From the IMG/VR virus record IMGVR_UViG_3300035698_022389, positions 1 through 64,000 of that record: a stretch of 64,000 nucleotides of DNA. One strand, 5' to 3'. The stretch comes from a virus. Position 1 is the first letter of the stretch. Each line of letters starts with the position of its first letter. This document shows, in pieces, positions 26,070 through 34,767 of this stretch. The position numbers and the translations under genes are program-made. The notes beneath the pieces were generated by a model that saw only the letters and a program-made list of their open reading frames with translations, was not told the origin of the DNA and did no database searches.

Positions 26070-27628
26070 AACTACACAGTTACAGTAGACCTACAGAGGA
26101 ATTATCCGGTTATAAGACGTTTGTACGTCCTGACACGGCTGATAACCCGAAGGACATTAAACCAATACTTCCTTCTCCTCCATGGTCTCGCAGTAAGCCC
26201 TCTCCACCTTTAGGATTTGGTAAGCCTGCTCCAGGGAATCAAAATTATAAAATCCCGAATAAACCAGGTGATGATTCTCCCGTACCGAACCCTGCTCCGA
26301 GTACAACTGTGCAACGTCGTCCCGAGGTGAATTCGGCTGTAGGTCGTCCTGGGCCACCTTCGGCAAAGAAAAGGCAGAAAGATCAACGTGGTCAAGCCAA
26401 GATGTACCACAGGAAATATTATCAAGGACACAAAAGTAAAATTAAACATCAGATGGAAGTTTGGTATACTAAGTGGAAAAACAAATTTAATTATAAGAAA
26501 GATCAACAAAAACGTCGTAAAAATCCCCAACAGTTCGAGAGAAAACCAGGTGGGGGGGTTAAGGAGAATAAGAATCGGGCTGAGCAGGATCGTAAAAAGA
26601 CTGCTGAAATGATATATCTTCCAACGGCTAGTTTGTATTCTATTAGAACTGGACAGTATGGGTTGATGTTGGGTGCCGAGCCTGATACAGGCTATATTAT
26701 GATTTATTTTGATAATCATGAAATAAGGGAAGTTCCTTTTGACATATTCCTTAATGACTATGTGATGCTTTCAGAAGAAGATATTGAAATTGCTCTTGAT
26801 AATCTGGATGCCGCTTTTGGTATTGATGAAGAAGCTGAGGCACTCGAACGTGTTGTTGCTAAATATGCTGACTTCTTATATGAGAAACGACCTCCTCAGA
26901 TGGATCCTGATACTACCTATGACCGTGGTTCCGAACGTCAAAAGAATGATGATTCACCTATACCTGGTAGGATGCCTAATTATTATATCAGGGATAATCC
27001 AGGGTCAGCTAAAGTTATCCCCGAGAATAAAGATTTTGTTAATAACAAAGCTGCTATTAAAGTAGCTTCTCGAATTTCGGATATTAGGGATGCATGTAGC
27101 TCTGAGTTACGGGCAAAAGCAGGAGGAGTAAGTATTCGTTTGGCCAAAGCAGATGCTCGAAACGCATTATGGTTGTTTGATGCTACTGGTTTTGGTGGAA
27201 AGAAATACCGAATTAGAATTAAGGCAGTACCTAAAGGAAATGTTCGAGATATGAATAAGGTTGATATTTTGGTATCGTGTACTTGTCCTTATTGGCAATG
27301 GCAGGGTCCTGAATATTATGCCCAGCAAGAAGGGTACTTGTTTGGTAAACCCCGAGGAACTGCCTCAAAGCCGGACGTTAAAGACCCAAATGGCCACCAC
27401 AAGGCATGTAAACATATTCTTGCATGCTTAGATAAGGTAGCAGGTTATAAGGTGCCTAAAAAGCCTGGGAAAATTAAGAAATTGGCTTCTGCTCTTCAGT
27501 ATTTGGCTAATCTCATTTCCCAGGGTGAAGTGGCTGTCGTTTCTAGTAATCAAATGGAGTTGGAGTTGCTTCTTCATCGGTATAGTCTAAAAAAGGCTTT
27601 TGAAGGAGAAAACCATGCCAATTTATGA
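26066..27628 (+). CDS. Structural-region protein with SWIM-type zinc motif (520 aa)
   Basis: The N-terminal ~170 residues are proline-rich and then strongly basic (disordered-like). The middle has a beta-rich domain (SLYSIRTGQYGLMLGAEPDTGYIMIYFDNHEIREVPFD). The C-terminal domain contains CTCPYWQWQGPEYYAQQEGY and, about 40 residues on, CKHILACL: together CxC...CxH, a SWIM-type zinc site. A VVAKYADFL segment resembles the repeated basic motif of the giant protein. The SWIM site suggests nucleic acid or protein binding; the role in the particle is unknown. Confidence 0.7.
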   Translation: MKLHSYSRPTEELSGYKTFVRPDTADNPKDIKPILPSPPWSRSKPSPPLGFGKPAPGNQNYKIPNKPGDDSPVPNPAPSTTVQRRPEVNSAVGRPGPPSAKKRQKDQRGQAKMYHRKYYQGHKSKIKHQMEVWYTKWKNKFNYKKDQQKRRKNPQQFERKPGGGVKENKNRAEQDRKKTAEMIYLPTASLYSIRTGQYGLMLGAEPDTGYIMIYFDNHEIREVPFDIFLNDYVMLSEEDIEIALDNLDAAFGIDEEAEALERVVAKYADFLYEKRPPQMDPDTTYDRGSERQKNDDSPIPGRMPNYYIRDNPGSAKVIPENKDFVNNKAAIKVASRISDIRDACSSELRAKAGGVSIRLAKADARNALWLFDATGFGGKKYRIRIKAVPKGNVRDMNKVDILVSCTCPYWQWQGPEYYAQQEGYLFGKPRGTASKPDVKDPNGHHKACKHILACLDKVAGYKVPKKPGKIKKLASALQYLANLISQGEVAVVSSNQMELELLLHRYSLKKAFEGENHANL

Positions 27629-27998
27629 ATTTCAGTGTAAAAAATGTTTCAAAAACTTTGAAATGATCTTACCAATTACGGAGTACAGTGCAGCTCAAGT
27701 CTGTCCTGAATGTGGCAACCCTGCAAAGAGATTAGTGTCTCTTTCTGATTTTATTTTGAAAGGTGATGGGTGGTATGGCAAAGCCCAGCGGATTAAAGGG
27801 CAGATGAAAAAGAAGAATGAAAAGATTCTGGAACGGCAGAAAGATAGGTATCATGGGACTCAACCGAGCATTCAGCCGAATGTGGGTGGGAAACCTGTTG
27901 ATTCCTGGTCTGATGCCCAGCAAATAGCAAAAGAACAAGGCAATCTGGCTGAAACCTATCAGCCATTGGTAGATAAAGAAAAAAGAGGTGACTCATGA
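27615..27998 (+). CDS. FmdB-type zinc ribbon protein (127 aa)
   Basis: Begins MPIYEFQCKKCFKNFE and continues with CPECGNPAKRLVS: the two-CxxC zinc ribbon of the FmdB family. The C-terminal half is basic and helical. ATG 27615 is chosen because AAGGAG (27603-27608) lies 6 bases upstream; the gene starts inside the end of the previous one. A second member of this family is encoded at 49816. In phages these small ribbons often accompany head-tail genes; function is not established. Confidence 0.78.
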   Translation: MPIYEFQCKKCFKNFEMILPITEYSAAQVCPECGNPAKRLVSLSDFILKGDGWYGKAQRIKGQMKKKNEKILERQKDRYHGTQPSIQPNVGGKPVDSWSDAQQIAKEQGNLAETYQPLVDKEKRGDS

Positions 27999-28855
27999 GT
28001 AGCTATGGCCCATTCGATGCTCGTATAGGTGTATTGGAGCGTTTACCACACTTCGTTGACCTTATTACCAGGAACAAACCAGGGGTGACTCAGTATCGCC
28101 TTTGGGGTGCTCGTAACATCAATGATGCTTATGGGGATTTGACCGATAGTGGTGTTGGGGGTACAGGTCCCACGTTGATGATGACAGCAAATTTTGCTGG
28201 TCAGCGTGTCCAGAGTCCTGAACTTGTCCGTCGAAAAGCAGGGATGGTGGAAGAAAGCCGTAAAGGTCAAACCTCATTCCAGTTTGACATCGTTGATTTC
28301 TTGGCTCCAGCAGCCCCTCAACCGTTTGGACCTGACGAGGAACCTGTGTTTGTACGTCTGCAAGAATTCAGGCAAGCTACAGGTAGTTGGCAGGCCGTTC
28401 CGATAGGGGCACCTATTAATCCAGGTGAACCTATCCTTGGGCCCACTCTGGTAGTTCCAGGCTCTCGGCAAAATAAATCAATTTCTACGGAAGTTGTCGG
28501 TATTGCCCCTGCTGCTACAGGTTGTATGGAGATGTATCCTCCTAACTTTGATGAAACCCTCCAGCAACCCATTCCTATGCATGTCGTGTTCCCTAGACCT
28601 GTGGATAATGTTGTCATTCGGAATGATGCTGAGGATGCTGACACTTGGCTTTTGGTGTCTTACGGCCTTGGCCAACCGATGTTTGCTATCCCTGGTGGTG
28701 GTGGTAATGTCAGCACGGTATCTTATGATTCAGCTCAGGGAAGCATCGGTGAGATGATTTTTGCTTGTGATACAGCAGTTCCTGCTGGTTCTGTCGGTGG
28801 TGATCCAGGTTGCCCCTTTACGGTTGTTGTTATTTCACCAAGCTGGCGTCCCTAA
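27995..28855 (+). CDS. Probable virion structural protein (286 aa)
   Basis: Overlaps the zinc-ribbon gene by four bases. The sequence is beta-rich, Pro/Gly-rich and evenly charged (QSPELVRRKAGMVEESRKGQTSFQFDIVDFLAPAAP...), typical for a head or neck component. No motif could be named. A hairpin follows the gene. Confidence 0.65.
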   Translation: MSSYGPFDARIGVLERLPHFVDLITRNKPGVTQYRLWGARNINDAYGDLTDSGVGGTGPTLMMTANFAGQRVQSPELVRRKAGMVEESRKGQTSFQFDIVDFLAPAAPQPFGPDEEPVFVRLQEFRQATGSWQAVPIGAPINPGEPILGPTLVVPGSRQNKSISTEVVGIAPAATGCMEMYPPNFDETLQQPIPMHVVFPRPVDNVVIRNDAEDADTWLLVSYGLGQPMFAIPGGGGNVSTVSYDSAQGSIGEMIFACDTAVPAGSVGGDPGCPFTVVVISPSWRP

Positions 28856-28909
28856 CATAGTCAAACTATTGGGGACATTCTCGATTTAATAAACTGCTAT
28901 AGTTAAGTG

Positions 28910-28928
28910 AGCAGGGATGGTCCCTGCT
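28910..28928 (+). terminator. Hairpin between structural genes
   Basis: AGCAGGGA-TGG-TCCCTGCT is a perfect 8-bp stem with a 3-base loop. There is no long T run after it, so it could be a weak terminator or an RNA-processing signal. Confidence 0.5.
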
Positions 28929-28969
28929 TGTTCGGATGACTTTCTTTTTTTGAGACGGAGGTGGAAAAT

Positions 28970-30151
28970 ATGCCTTATATCTGTCTGACAAGAAGTGACA
29001 TCCCGGACGGAACCTTGCAAATTTTGGATTTGCTCCCAAATGCATCGCTACGGCATCCGGGTTATGACCCCCCTGCCCAAACGCGTTACATTAACCGAGT
29101 TCAGAACGAAGCATTGGCTCTAGTCAACGGGGTGTCCTATGGGGTAAAAAATGGGTTGGCAGCCTATATCCTGGACAGAGTGGAGCCTGGAGGCCTACAA
29201 TTTGGGTCGGCTGAAGTGGACTTGGATGCTCCTGGAGCAGTACTGGCTGGTGATATTATTGCCATTGGTGGAGTCCCTTTCACGGCTACAGATGGTCTTT
29301 ATGATCCTGCATTGCAGGAGTTTTACTCTGATGTAGGTGGTGGCTCTGACGAAACAGTCATGGCTAATTCACTTATTGATGCCGTGAATGATCCAGCTTC
29401 TCAGGCATTGCTCCTGGCAGCTGGTGGGACCTGTACAGCTTCGGCTGGTGGTTCTTTGGGTGCAGGGGAAGTTACTTTGACGGCTGATACAGCTGGTGCA
29501 ACAGGAGCTTTGACTCTGACAGAAAGCACAGCAGGTGCCCGAATTGACATTTCGGAAGATCACCTGTCCAGAGCATTTGAGGCTTTTACGGCAGCCCATG
29601 CTTACAACATTGCCGTTCGAATCATCGCCCGATTGGATGCTGCTTCTGCTTTGACCGCAGCCGATGTAAACACAGCAATCAATGCCGAACCTGGTGTTTC
29701 CGGGTGTGCTATTGCCAGTGTTGGAACTCTGGGATCTCTGATAGAGGTACTCTCAGTGTTAGCAGGTCGTGGATACCGTCTGCCTGATTTGTCTTCTATC
29801 TATACGGGAGCCGGATATGACATCTGGCATACCGCAGCAGCTGGAAGTTTTGACATTTCCCATTTAGTGAACGACAGTCGGATGGTAGCCGGTGAACTCG
29901 TACCGAATACGATTGGTGGTGACACTGCGCAGATTCCGGTGAAGGGTATCACGGACACTTTCCACAGCTCCACATTGGACATTTCTCTCCTTGAGGGTGA
30001 TTTGTCAAAAATGGGTGCTGGAATCACTCTCTGGCCGGACAGTGACCCTACTCCACATTTCCCGTGGACATATCAAAAAGGGACTGCCTATACTCAAATA
30101 ACCGCCCGCGTCGTCACGGTCTATGATGATGATGGCTCAGTTCTCGTTTAA
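28970..30151 (+). CDS. Virion protein, paralogue 1 of a tandem trio (393 aa)
   Basis: Starts MPYICLTRSDIPDGTLQILDLLPN, which aligns with the N-termini of the next two proteins. It shares their central LxxxVEPGGL and ILxxLxGRGYRLP elements and a short C-terminal strand ending DGSVLV. ATG 28970 follows GGAGGTGG. Compared with the other two it has an extra ~100-residue Ala/Thr/Gly-rich insert (about bases 29240-29560). Probably an abundant head-surface or fibre-like protein; function inferred only from context. Confidence 0.68.
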   Translation: MPYICLTRSDIPDGTLQILDLLPNASLRHPGYDPPAQTRYINRVQNEALALVNGVSYGVKNGLAAYILDRVEPGGLQFGSAEVDLDAPGAVLAGDIIAIGGVPFTATDGLYDPALQEFYSDVGGGSDETVMANSLIDAVNDPASQALLLAAGGTCTASAGGSLGAGEVTLTADTAGATGALTLTESTAGARIDISEDHLSRAFEAFTAAHAYNIAVRIIARLDAASALTAADVNTAINAEPGVSGCAIASVGTLGSLIEVLSVLAGRGYRLPDLSSIYTGAGYDIWHTAAAGSFDISHLVNDSRMVAGELVPNTIGGDTAQIPVKGITDTFHSSTLDISLLEGDLSKMGAGITLWPDSDPTPHFPWTYQKGTAYTQITARVVTVYDDDGSVLV

Positions 30152-30166
30152 AAGGAGGGTACAGAC

Positions 30167-30973
30167 ATGGCATATGCGTATATCGTACTTAACAGAAATG
30201 ACATTGCAGACAATCTTCTGCAAGTATTTGACATCAAACCCAACACCAGTCAGCTCGGAATCTATGATTCTGTGTGGGCTAATCAAGGTGGACAGACAGG
30301 TTATTTGACTTGGTTGTCACAGCATGATGTCGTGGCTACAACTGCCGGTGCTGGTGCTATCGAAGTCACTAATGCCGCTTACAAAGGTCTAAATGCCTAC
30401 CTGCTTGATAACGTCGAGGACGTTCAGAACGGTAACTTGGCTTTGACCGACACTTTTGCCATTGCAATTGGTGATGCCATCCGGGATAGACTCTCGGCAG
30501 GTGGAACTTTGACTTTGGCAATTATCAATGGCCTTATTAACACTGCCCTCGGTGGTGCTGCCAGTTCTGATCTGGATGGTACGGCTGTTGCTTCCTACTC
30601 AACAGGCACAGTCGAAGAAGTTCTTCGTATTCTGGCAGGTGAAGTTTACCGTGTCCCTGCAGCCGCTCAGGTTGGTGATGCAGCCAATGCTTTCCCAGGT
30701 CATGGTGTAGCCCACGTCAGGCTCGGTGCTTATGTGGCTACTACAGACAGTGAATACCGTTATGTCCGTAGATTTGCCAATACAGGTTCTCTGAATCTGT
30801 CGTGTTTATCGGGTAATATGTCCAAGATGAAAGCTGCTACCTATTCTTGGCTGAATCCTTCGTACACTTACGGAGCAGCTGGGACAGCCGTGACATTGGA
30901 TGGAACCCAAATCCCAGCAACAGGAGTCGCAGCAGCCGTTGCGGTTTTCATAAACGACGGCACTTTGCTGTAA
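30167..30973 (+). CDS. Virion protein, paralogue 2 of a tandem trio (268 aa)
   Basis: Begins MAYAYIVLNRNDIADNLLQVFDIKPNTSQ, closely matching paralogue 3 (VLAQRFDVGGMNIQVLDLKPNSSQ). It contains VEEVLRILAGEVYRVPAAAQVGD, aligned with DDILRILSGEIYRSPMNCIICN in paralogue 3, and ends INDGTLL. An AAAGGAGG site precedes the ATG. It is the shortest of the three and probably represents the core fold. Confidence 0.7.
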   Translation: MAYAYIVLNRNDIADNLLQVFDIKPNTSQLGIYDSVWANQGGQTGYLTWLSQHDVVATTAGAGAIEVTNAAYKGLNAYLLDNVEDVQNGNLALTDTFAIAIGDAIRDRLSAGGTLTLAIINGLINTALGGAASSDLDGTAVASYSTGTVEEVLRILAGEVYRVPAAAQVGDAANAFPGHGVAHVRLGAYVATTDSEYRYVRRFANTGSLNLSCLSGNMSKMKAATYSWLNPSYTYGAAGTAVTLDGTQIPATGVAAAVAVFINDGTLL

Positions 30974-30988
30974 GAAGGAGGTTAACTC

Positions 30989-31936
30989 ATGGCACATAAA
31001 GCTTATGTTCTTGCCCAGAGATTCGATGTGGGTGGGATGAATATTCAGGTTTTAGACCTTAAACCAAATTCGAGCCAAAAAAGTAGCTCATATGATGGTG
31101 ACGGGCAAACCTTTTACCTGAATTGTATGGATTTACCTGGATCAACTCATATGATCGCTAATGGATATGAGTCAGGTAGTCGTCAAACTGAACTGGCTGC
31201 TTTCTATGAAGCTGTAGCTGATGACACCACGGGTGGTGGTAATGATGTATTAGCAAATCAGAACGCTTGCCTCGGGTTAGCATCTTACCTTCGTGAGCGT
31301 GTTCAACCTGGTGGTGTGGCTTTGGCAACGGCTGGTCGGATGACAGTGGCTCATGCCAATGACCAGGCACTCGGTATTTTCACCCTGGTTCGGGCAGGTA
31401 CTGCTCTAACAGTAGCCGGTATCAATGTCGTATTGTCAAGTGTACCTGATGGGGGTATAGCAGCTACTGATCTTGATGGTGCTGCAGCCTTTTCCAGGTC
31501 TTTCGGTTCCGTAGACGATATCCTTAGAATCCTCTCTGGTGAAATCTATCGGTCGCCGATGAATTGTATCATCTGTAATGTTGCTAATCAGTTCCTGACT
31601 CTGGCAGATCGAGACATTTTGGTAGCAGCCCAAGTTAGTGTAACTACAGGTCAAACCTTCGTGTCTCAGGGTGGATTTTTGACTAATCTGGAAAATGGTT
31701 ATGAAAAGATTCCTACTCTGGCCATTACAGGTGACATGTATGCTTCAATAGGTGGTGGTTATTTGTTCAAAATGGAAGCTGGGATGACCTTCAAAAATCC
31801 TAACTTTGCATATGCAGCAGCAGATGTGACCCCTTATAAGCCTCTTGCTCGTTCAATGAATGGTACACCCATTCCGGCAACAGGAACTCTGGGGACTGTG
31901 CGTGTGTACAATTATGAAGGAACTAATCTGCTTTAA
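30989..31936 (+). CDS. Virion protein, paralogue 3 of a tandem trio (315 aa)
   Basis: Shares the N-terminal VLDLKPNSSQ, the middle LRERVQPGGVAL and LRILSGEIY, and the C-terminal IPATGTLGTVRVYNYEGTNLL with the two upstream genes. Its ribosome site is AAGGAGG. A strong terminator follows, so the three paralogues end a transcription unit. Likely homologous subunits of one structure. Confidence 0.7.
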   Translation: MAHKAYVLAQRFDVGGMNIQVLDLKPNSSQKSSSYDGDGQTFYLNCMDLPGSTHMIANGYESGSRQTELAAFYEAVADDTTGGGNDVLANQNACLGLASYLRERVQPGGVALATAGRMTVAHANDQALGIFTLVRAGTALTVAGINVVLSSVPDGGIAATDLDGAAAFSRSFGSVDDILRILSGEIYRSPMNCIICNVANQFLTLADRDILVAAQVSVTTGQTFVSQGGFLTNLENGYEKIPTLAITGDMYASIGGGYLFKMEAGMTFKNPNFAYAAADVTPYKPLARSMNGTPIPATGTLGTVRVYNYEGTNLL

Positions 31937-31961
31937 AAGTAGGTTCCTGTTTTAAATCGAG

Positions 31962-31996
31962 AACGGAGACCACTTGTGGTCTCCGTTTTCTTTTAA
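31962..31996 (+). terminator. Rho-independent terminator after the paralogue trio
   Basis: Stem AACGGAGACCA / TGGTCTCCGTT (11 bp, perfect) with loop CTTG, followed by TTCTTTT. Confidence 0.9.
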
Positions 31997-32066
31997 TAGC
32001 CTACCCTATTATAGGAACCCCGTTTTTTGTGGACGGTGGGAAAATAAACAGACAAGGAGACATACA

Positions 32067-32312
32067 ATGGAAACAAGGAAAGAGTTTAGAACTTCAGACC
32101 TTTACTTTGCAGCATACTTAAAAGTGGCTGGTGTGGAATTCAGGGGAACAACCAAAGAAGGAACCCGAGTTTTTTTCTTATTTGAGCCAGGAGATGGGAT
32201 ATCTGACTTGAAGACACAGTATTTCAACAGGTTTGCAAAAGTTCCTGCTCTGACATTCGTTGATGAAATTCGTTCAATGAAGGGTCTGACCTACATGGAA
32301 AATGGAAACTAA
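32067..32312 (+). CDS. Small DUF5659-like protein (81 aa)
   Basis: METRKEFRTSDLYFAAYLKVAGVEF is the pattern of small phage proteins grouped as DUF5659 (assigned from memory). ATG 32067 is selected by the AAGGAG site at 32054; an upstream in-frame ATG at 31974 lies inside the terminator hairpin and is unlikely. Ends in TAATG overlapping the next start. Function unknown. Confidence 0.7.
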   Translation: METRKEFRTSDLYFAAYLKVAGVEFRGTTKEGTRVFFLFEPGDGISDLKTQYFNRFAKVPALTFVDEIRSMKGLTYMENGN

Positions 32313-32671
32313 TGGCAACTGTCCTTGTTAACACCCCATTCACATTTCAGGTTTTATTCCTGGATGTGGATAATATCCCCATTGTGGCATTGAACCCAAC
32401 GATTACTATATTCAGTTTCAGTGATCTTGGGGTAAAACAGGAGTTGGTCGCTGCCACTGTAATGACCCCAGCTACCCCTGTGGAAGTTGGACGTTATACT
32501 CACACATATACCGTGCCCAGTGCATTCGGAGATGGAGATATGATTTATGGTGAAATGACTGGAGAACATCCTGTCAGTGGAGACTTTCTATGGTATAGTG
32601 AGGAAGTCTCGGTGGTAACTTTGCCACCAGGGTCACAAGGATTGTCATGGAATACTGTTAAAGGTGGTTGA
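32312..32671 (+). CDS. Small beta-sandwich virion protein (119 aa)
   Basis: The pattern of alternating beta strands (VNTPFTFQVLFLDVDNIPIVALNPTITIF...GRYTHTYTVPSAFGDGDMIYGEMTGE) is Ig-like and resembles the N-terminal domain of the protein encoded at 33335 (GEYYASLMVPQGSTPGTYRIRWTF). Probably a structural adhesin or decoration domain. It overlaps the upstream stop by one base. Confidence 0.6.
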   Translation: MATVLVNTPFTFQVLFLDVDNIPIVALNPTITIFSFSDLGVKQELVAATVMTPATPVEVGRYTHTYTVPSAFGDGDMIYGEMTGEHPVSGDFLWYSEEVSVVTLPPGSQGLSWNTVKGG

Positions 32672-32673
32672 AA

Positions 32674-32955
32674 ATGTGGGTTATTTATTTATTGGCTACT
32701 TATGGCATCGTGTTTATGCTCCAGAATAAATGGGAGATTAGATTCTTTTGTCACTCTGACTTCTTTGAGAATCTATTGGATTGTGCCTTTTGTTTAGGGT
32801 TTTGGCTTGGGGGTTTGGTCTGGATTACCGTTCCGATATTTTCAAATCTTATCATAGACACGGATACAATCCTTGGTTTCTTTTTCTTCGGCCTCCTGTG
32901 GTCTTTTGCTTCAGCAACATTCTGCTACGTTGTAGATAAGTTCATGGAGGATTGA
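32674..32955 (+). CDS. Small membrane protein with CxFCxGFWxG motif (93 aa)
   Basis: Three hydrophobic segments: residues ~2-17, ~36-60 and ~65-85. The central motif LDCAFCLGFWLGGLVW resembles the DUF1360-type small membrane proteins (from memory). ATG 32674 follows AAGGTGG with 6-base spacing. It is one of the few membrane proteins in the window and may act in the host envelope or lysis/infection control; no direct evidence. Confidence 0.65.
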   Translation: MWVIYLLATYGIVFMLQNKWEIRFFCHSDFFENLLDCAFCLGFWLGGLVWITVPIFSNLIIDTDTILGFFFFGLLWSFASATFCYVVDKFMED

Positions 32956-33333
32956 ATGACTGATATGCGGATAGATTGTAAAGTGGATGTACCTGTAGAG
33001 CTGCAGGGTGGTAATTATGCGGACGCCTTCCGAATTATCTCCTTAAAAGGTGATGTTGAGTGTGTCTTGGATTTCCTGTCGCTGTCACAATGCCGTACTC
33101 AAGCCTCTGTAGTAGCTAGAATTCGTGTGGAAAAGAAGTTCCTAACTTCTATCAGGGATCGGCTGGAAGCAACACTGGAAGAAATACAAGAAATACAAGA
33201 TATCAGTTATGGCAACCTGACATCTGAACAGGTTGATTCTATTTGGGATCAATCCGAGGTTTTTGATTCCGAAATTGAAGGTGAAGGGGCTATACCATTA
33301 ATATGGTTCATATTCCCAGAAAAGGTGGGTTAA
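32956..33333 (+). CDS. DUF3467-like protein, paralogue of the 24212 gene (125 aa)
   Basis: VPVELQGGNYADAFRIISLKGDVECVLDF...ASVVARIRVEKKFLTSIRDRLEATLEEI aligns with the 74-residue protein at 24212. This copy has a longer acidic C-terminal tail. The start codon follows the preceding stop directly. Function unknown. Confidence 0.65.
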   Translation: MTDMRIDCKVDVPVELQGGNYADAFRIISLKGDVECVLDFLSLSQCRTQASVVARIRVEKKFLTSIRDRLEATLEEIQEIQDISYGNLTSEQVDSIWDQSEVFDSEIEGEGAIPLIWFIFPEKVG

Positions 33334-33334
33334 A

Positions 33335-33835
33335 ATGGCAGTAGCCTTTATTCCGGGAGAAACAATATCAAGAGGAGACTTAGACATCTTCTTGCAGAAT
33401 AGTTTAGGGAATCCAGCAAATGCTGCAGAGATTTACTACACTCTTTACTATGTAGCTCCAGGTCCTCCTGAATCCGAAGTACAGGTTGGCCAACCTCAAC
33501 GAATTCCCGTAAATCCTGCCGTCGGGGAGTATTACGCTTCTCTTATGGTTCCCCAAGGTTCAACCCCAGGAACATATAGAATTCGATGGACATTCAGAGA
33601 ACTTATCAATTCACCCCAACAGCAAGTCGTTCAGGAATTTGCTATCGTGACAGCAGCTGGCTCCTTATTGGTTCCTGGATATGATCAGGCTCAGACAGCA
33701 ATGATGAGAAGCCTTCGGATGCTTTTAAGAGATCAGTGTGTTGGTGGTGAAGTTACAGTAGAAGTGGATGCCGATGGTGAATTGATGGTTGTGTCCATGA
33801 AAGATTTATGGGAGGCTTTGAAAGATGAAGTCTAA
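33335..33835 (+). CDS. Split-intein gene, part 1: N-extein of a virion protein plus IntN1
   Basis: Residues 1-134 are a beta-rich N-extein that ends SLRMLLRDQ. At Cys135 (33737) an intein block A begins, CVGGEVTVEVDADGELMVV, followed by SMKDLWEALKDEV and a stop: 32 residues of an intein N-fragment. The matching C-fragment starts the next gene. Fused in register, DQ joins CPDKFYHFRPPEYEG and gives a continuous structural protein. The IntN ends between blocks A and B, so this is the 'atypically split' type known from phage metagenomes. Trans-splicing is inferred, but residues on both sides are intact. Confidence 0.85.
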   Translation: MAVAFIPGETISRGDLDIFLQNSLGNPANAAEIYYTLYYVAPGPPESEVQVGQPQRIPVNPAVGEYYASLMVPQGSTPGTYRIRWTFRELINSPQQQVVQEFAIVTAAGSLLVPGYDQAQTAMMRSLRMLLRDQCVGGEVTVEVDADGELMVVSMKDLWEALKDEV

Positions 33836-33914
33836 CCAGCCACATCAAAAATTATTACCTTTATTAAAGAAATATGAAGTTTTTCCATATGGACAGAAAA
33901 AGATAGGTTGAAAA

Positions 33915-34679
33915 ATGTTAAGTGTGCATGATAAACTGAGAAATGCTTTTCGTGTAGGGAAGTTAAAAACGAGATCAGTATCACCTGAAGGAAAAATGGA
34001 ATGGAAATGTGTAACAGATGTCCATAGGGCTGAGGTTCCTTGGGAAGAAATTCGGAGGGTAGATACTAAATATGGTCATGCTTATTTAACTAAAGGGCAT
34101 AGAGTTTTTGTATCTCCTGTAATAAAAAAGAATGCTGGGGATTTAGTAGAGAATGATAGTGTTCTTGGCATAGATGCTTCAGATACTGTTTTTTATCCTA
34201 GTTTAACATCTATAGCTGTTAAACCCTCTCGTAAATATATGTATGATTTAACTGTTGCTGACTGGCATAATTTTGTTTTGTTTGATTCACGGATGGTTAT
34301 CAGTAATTGCCCTGACAAATTTTATCATTTCAGGCCACCTGAGTACGAAGGGGATATCGGACAGTATAATCGAATATTTGGTCAGATATGGGAAGACGAG
34401 GAACTTTTGGAGTACCTGCTGAGGTCTTTGGATTGGTTCAACATGTTCCCCCCACTAACTCAGAAGATCAATACTTTGACCATTCTGCTTCAAGCCATGC
34501 CCGCATGGAGGACAGCCATCCTGTGGGGTGCTATTACTCATGCTTGTTTTGCTTTATCGATAAATTGGGTCGCGGACGAATTTTCTGTTCGTGGTGATCA
34601 GGAGGTAACTGTAGTAACTAAATCAGGTAAAGAGATTTCTTTATCGATTCAAGAATTGTATGAGATATGCAAGAACTAA
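33915..34679 (+). CDS. Split-intein gene, part 2: IntC1 - middle extein - IntN2
   Basis: Residues 1-131 are an intein C-fragment: block B YLTKGHRVF (TxxH), block F MYDLTVADWHNFVL, and ISN before Cys132 (34308). Residues 132-223 are a 92-residue middle extein (CPDKFYHFRPPEYEG...INWVADEF) with hydrophobic, membrane-like helices. At Ser224 (34584) a second intein N-fragment begins: SVRGDQEVTVVTKSGKEISL, then SIQELYEICKN and a stop, 31 residues. So this one polypeptide carries an intein half at each end and could only be matured by two trans-splicing events. Confidence 0.87.
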   Translation: MLSVHDKLRNAFRVGKLKTRSVSPEGKMEWKCVTDVHRAEVPWEEIRRVDTKYGHAYLTKGHRVFVSPVIKKNAGDLVENDSVLGIDASDTVFYPSLTSIAVKPSRKYMYDLTVADWHNFVLFDSRMVISNCPDKFYHFRPPEYEGDIGQYNRIFGQIWEDEELLEYLLRSLDWFNMFPPLTQKINTLTILLQAMPAWRTAILWGAITHACFALSINWVADEFSVRGDQEVTVVTKSGKEISLSIQELYEICKN

Positions 34680-34696
34680 TTAGTAAACGACAATTT

Positions 34697-34719
34697 ATGG
34701 TAGGCAAAAGGGACTTGAA
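34697..34719 (+). mobile_element. Solo left end of a TnpB-type (IS200/IS605-like) element
   Basis: The 19 bases TAGGCAAAAGGGACTTGAA (34701-34719) are identical to the left end of the TnpB-derived element at 47366-47384, and both follow TTAT-G. No right end or tnpB sequence is present here, so it looks like a scar left after loss of an element between parts 2 and 3 of the split gene. Confidence 0.7.
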
Positions 34720-34767
34720 AAAGACTCCAGATATTTGTGTAGCTAGGGTGCAGGAGGTATTATTACA

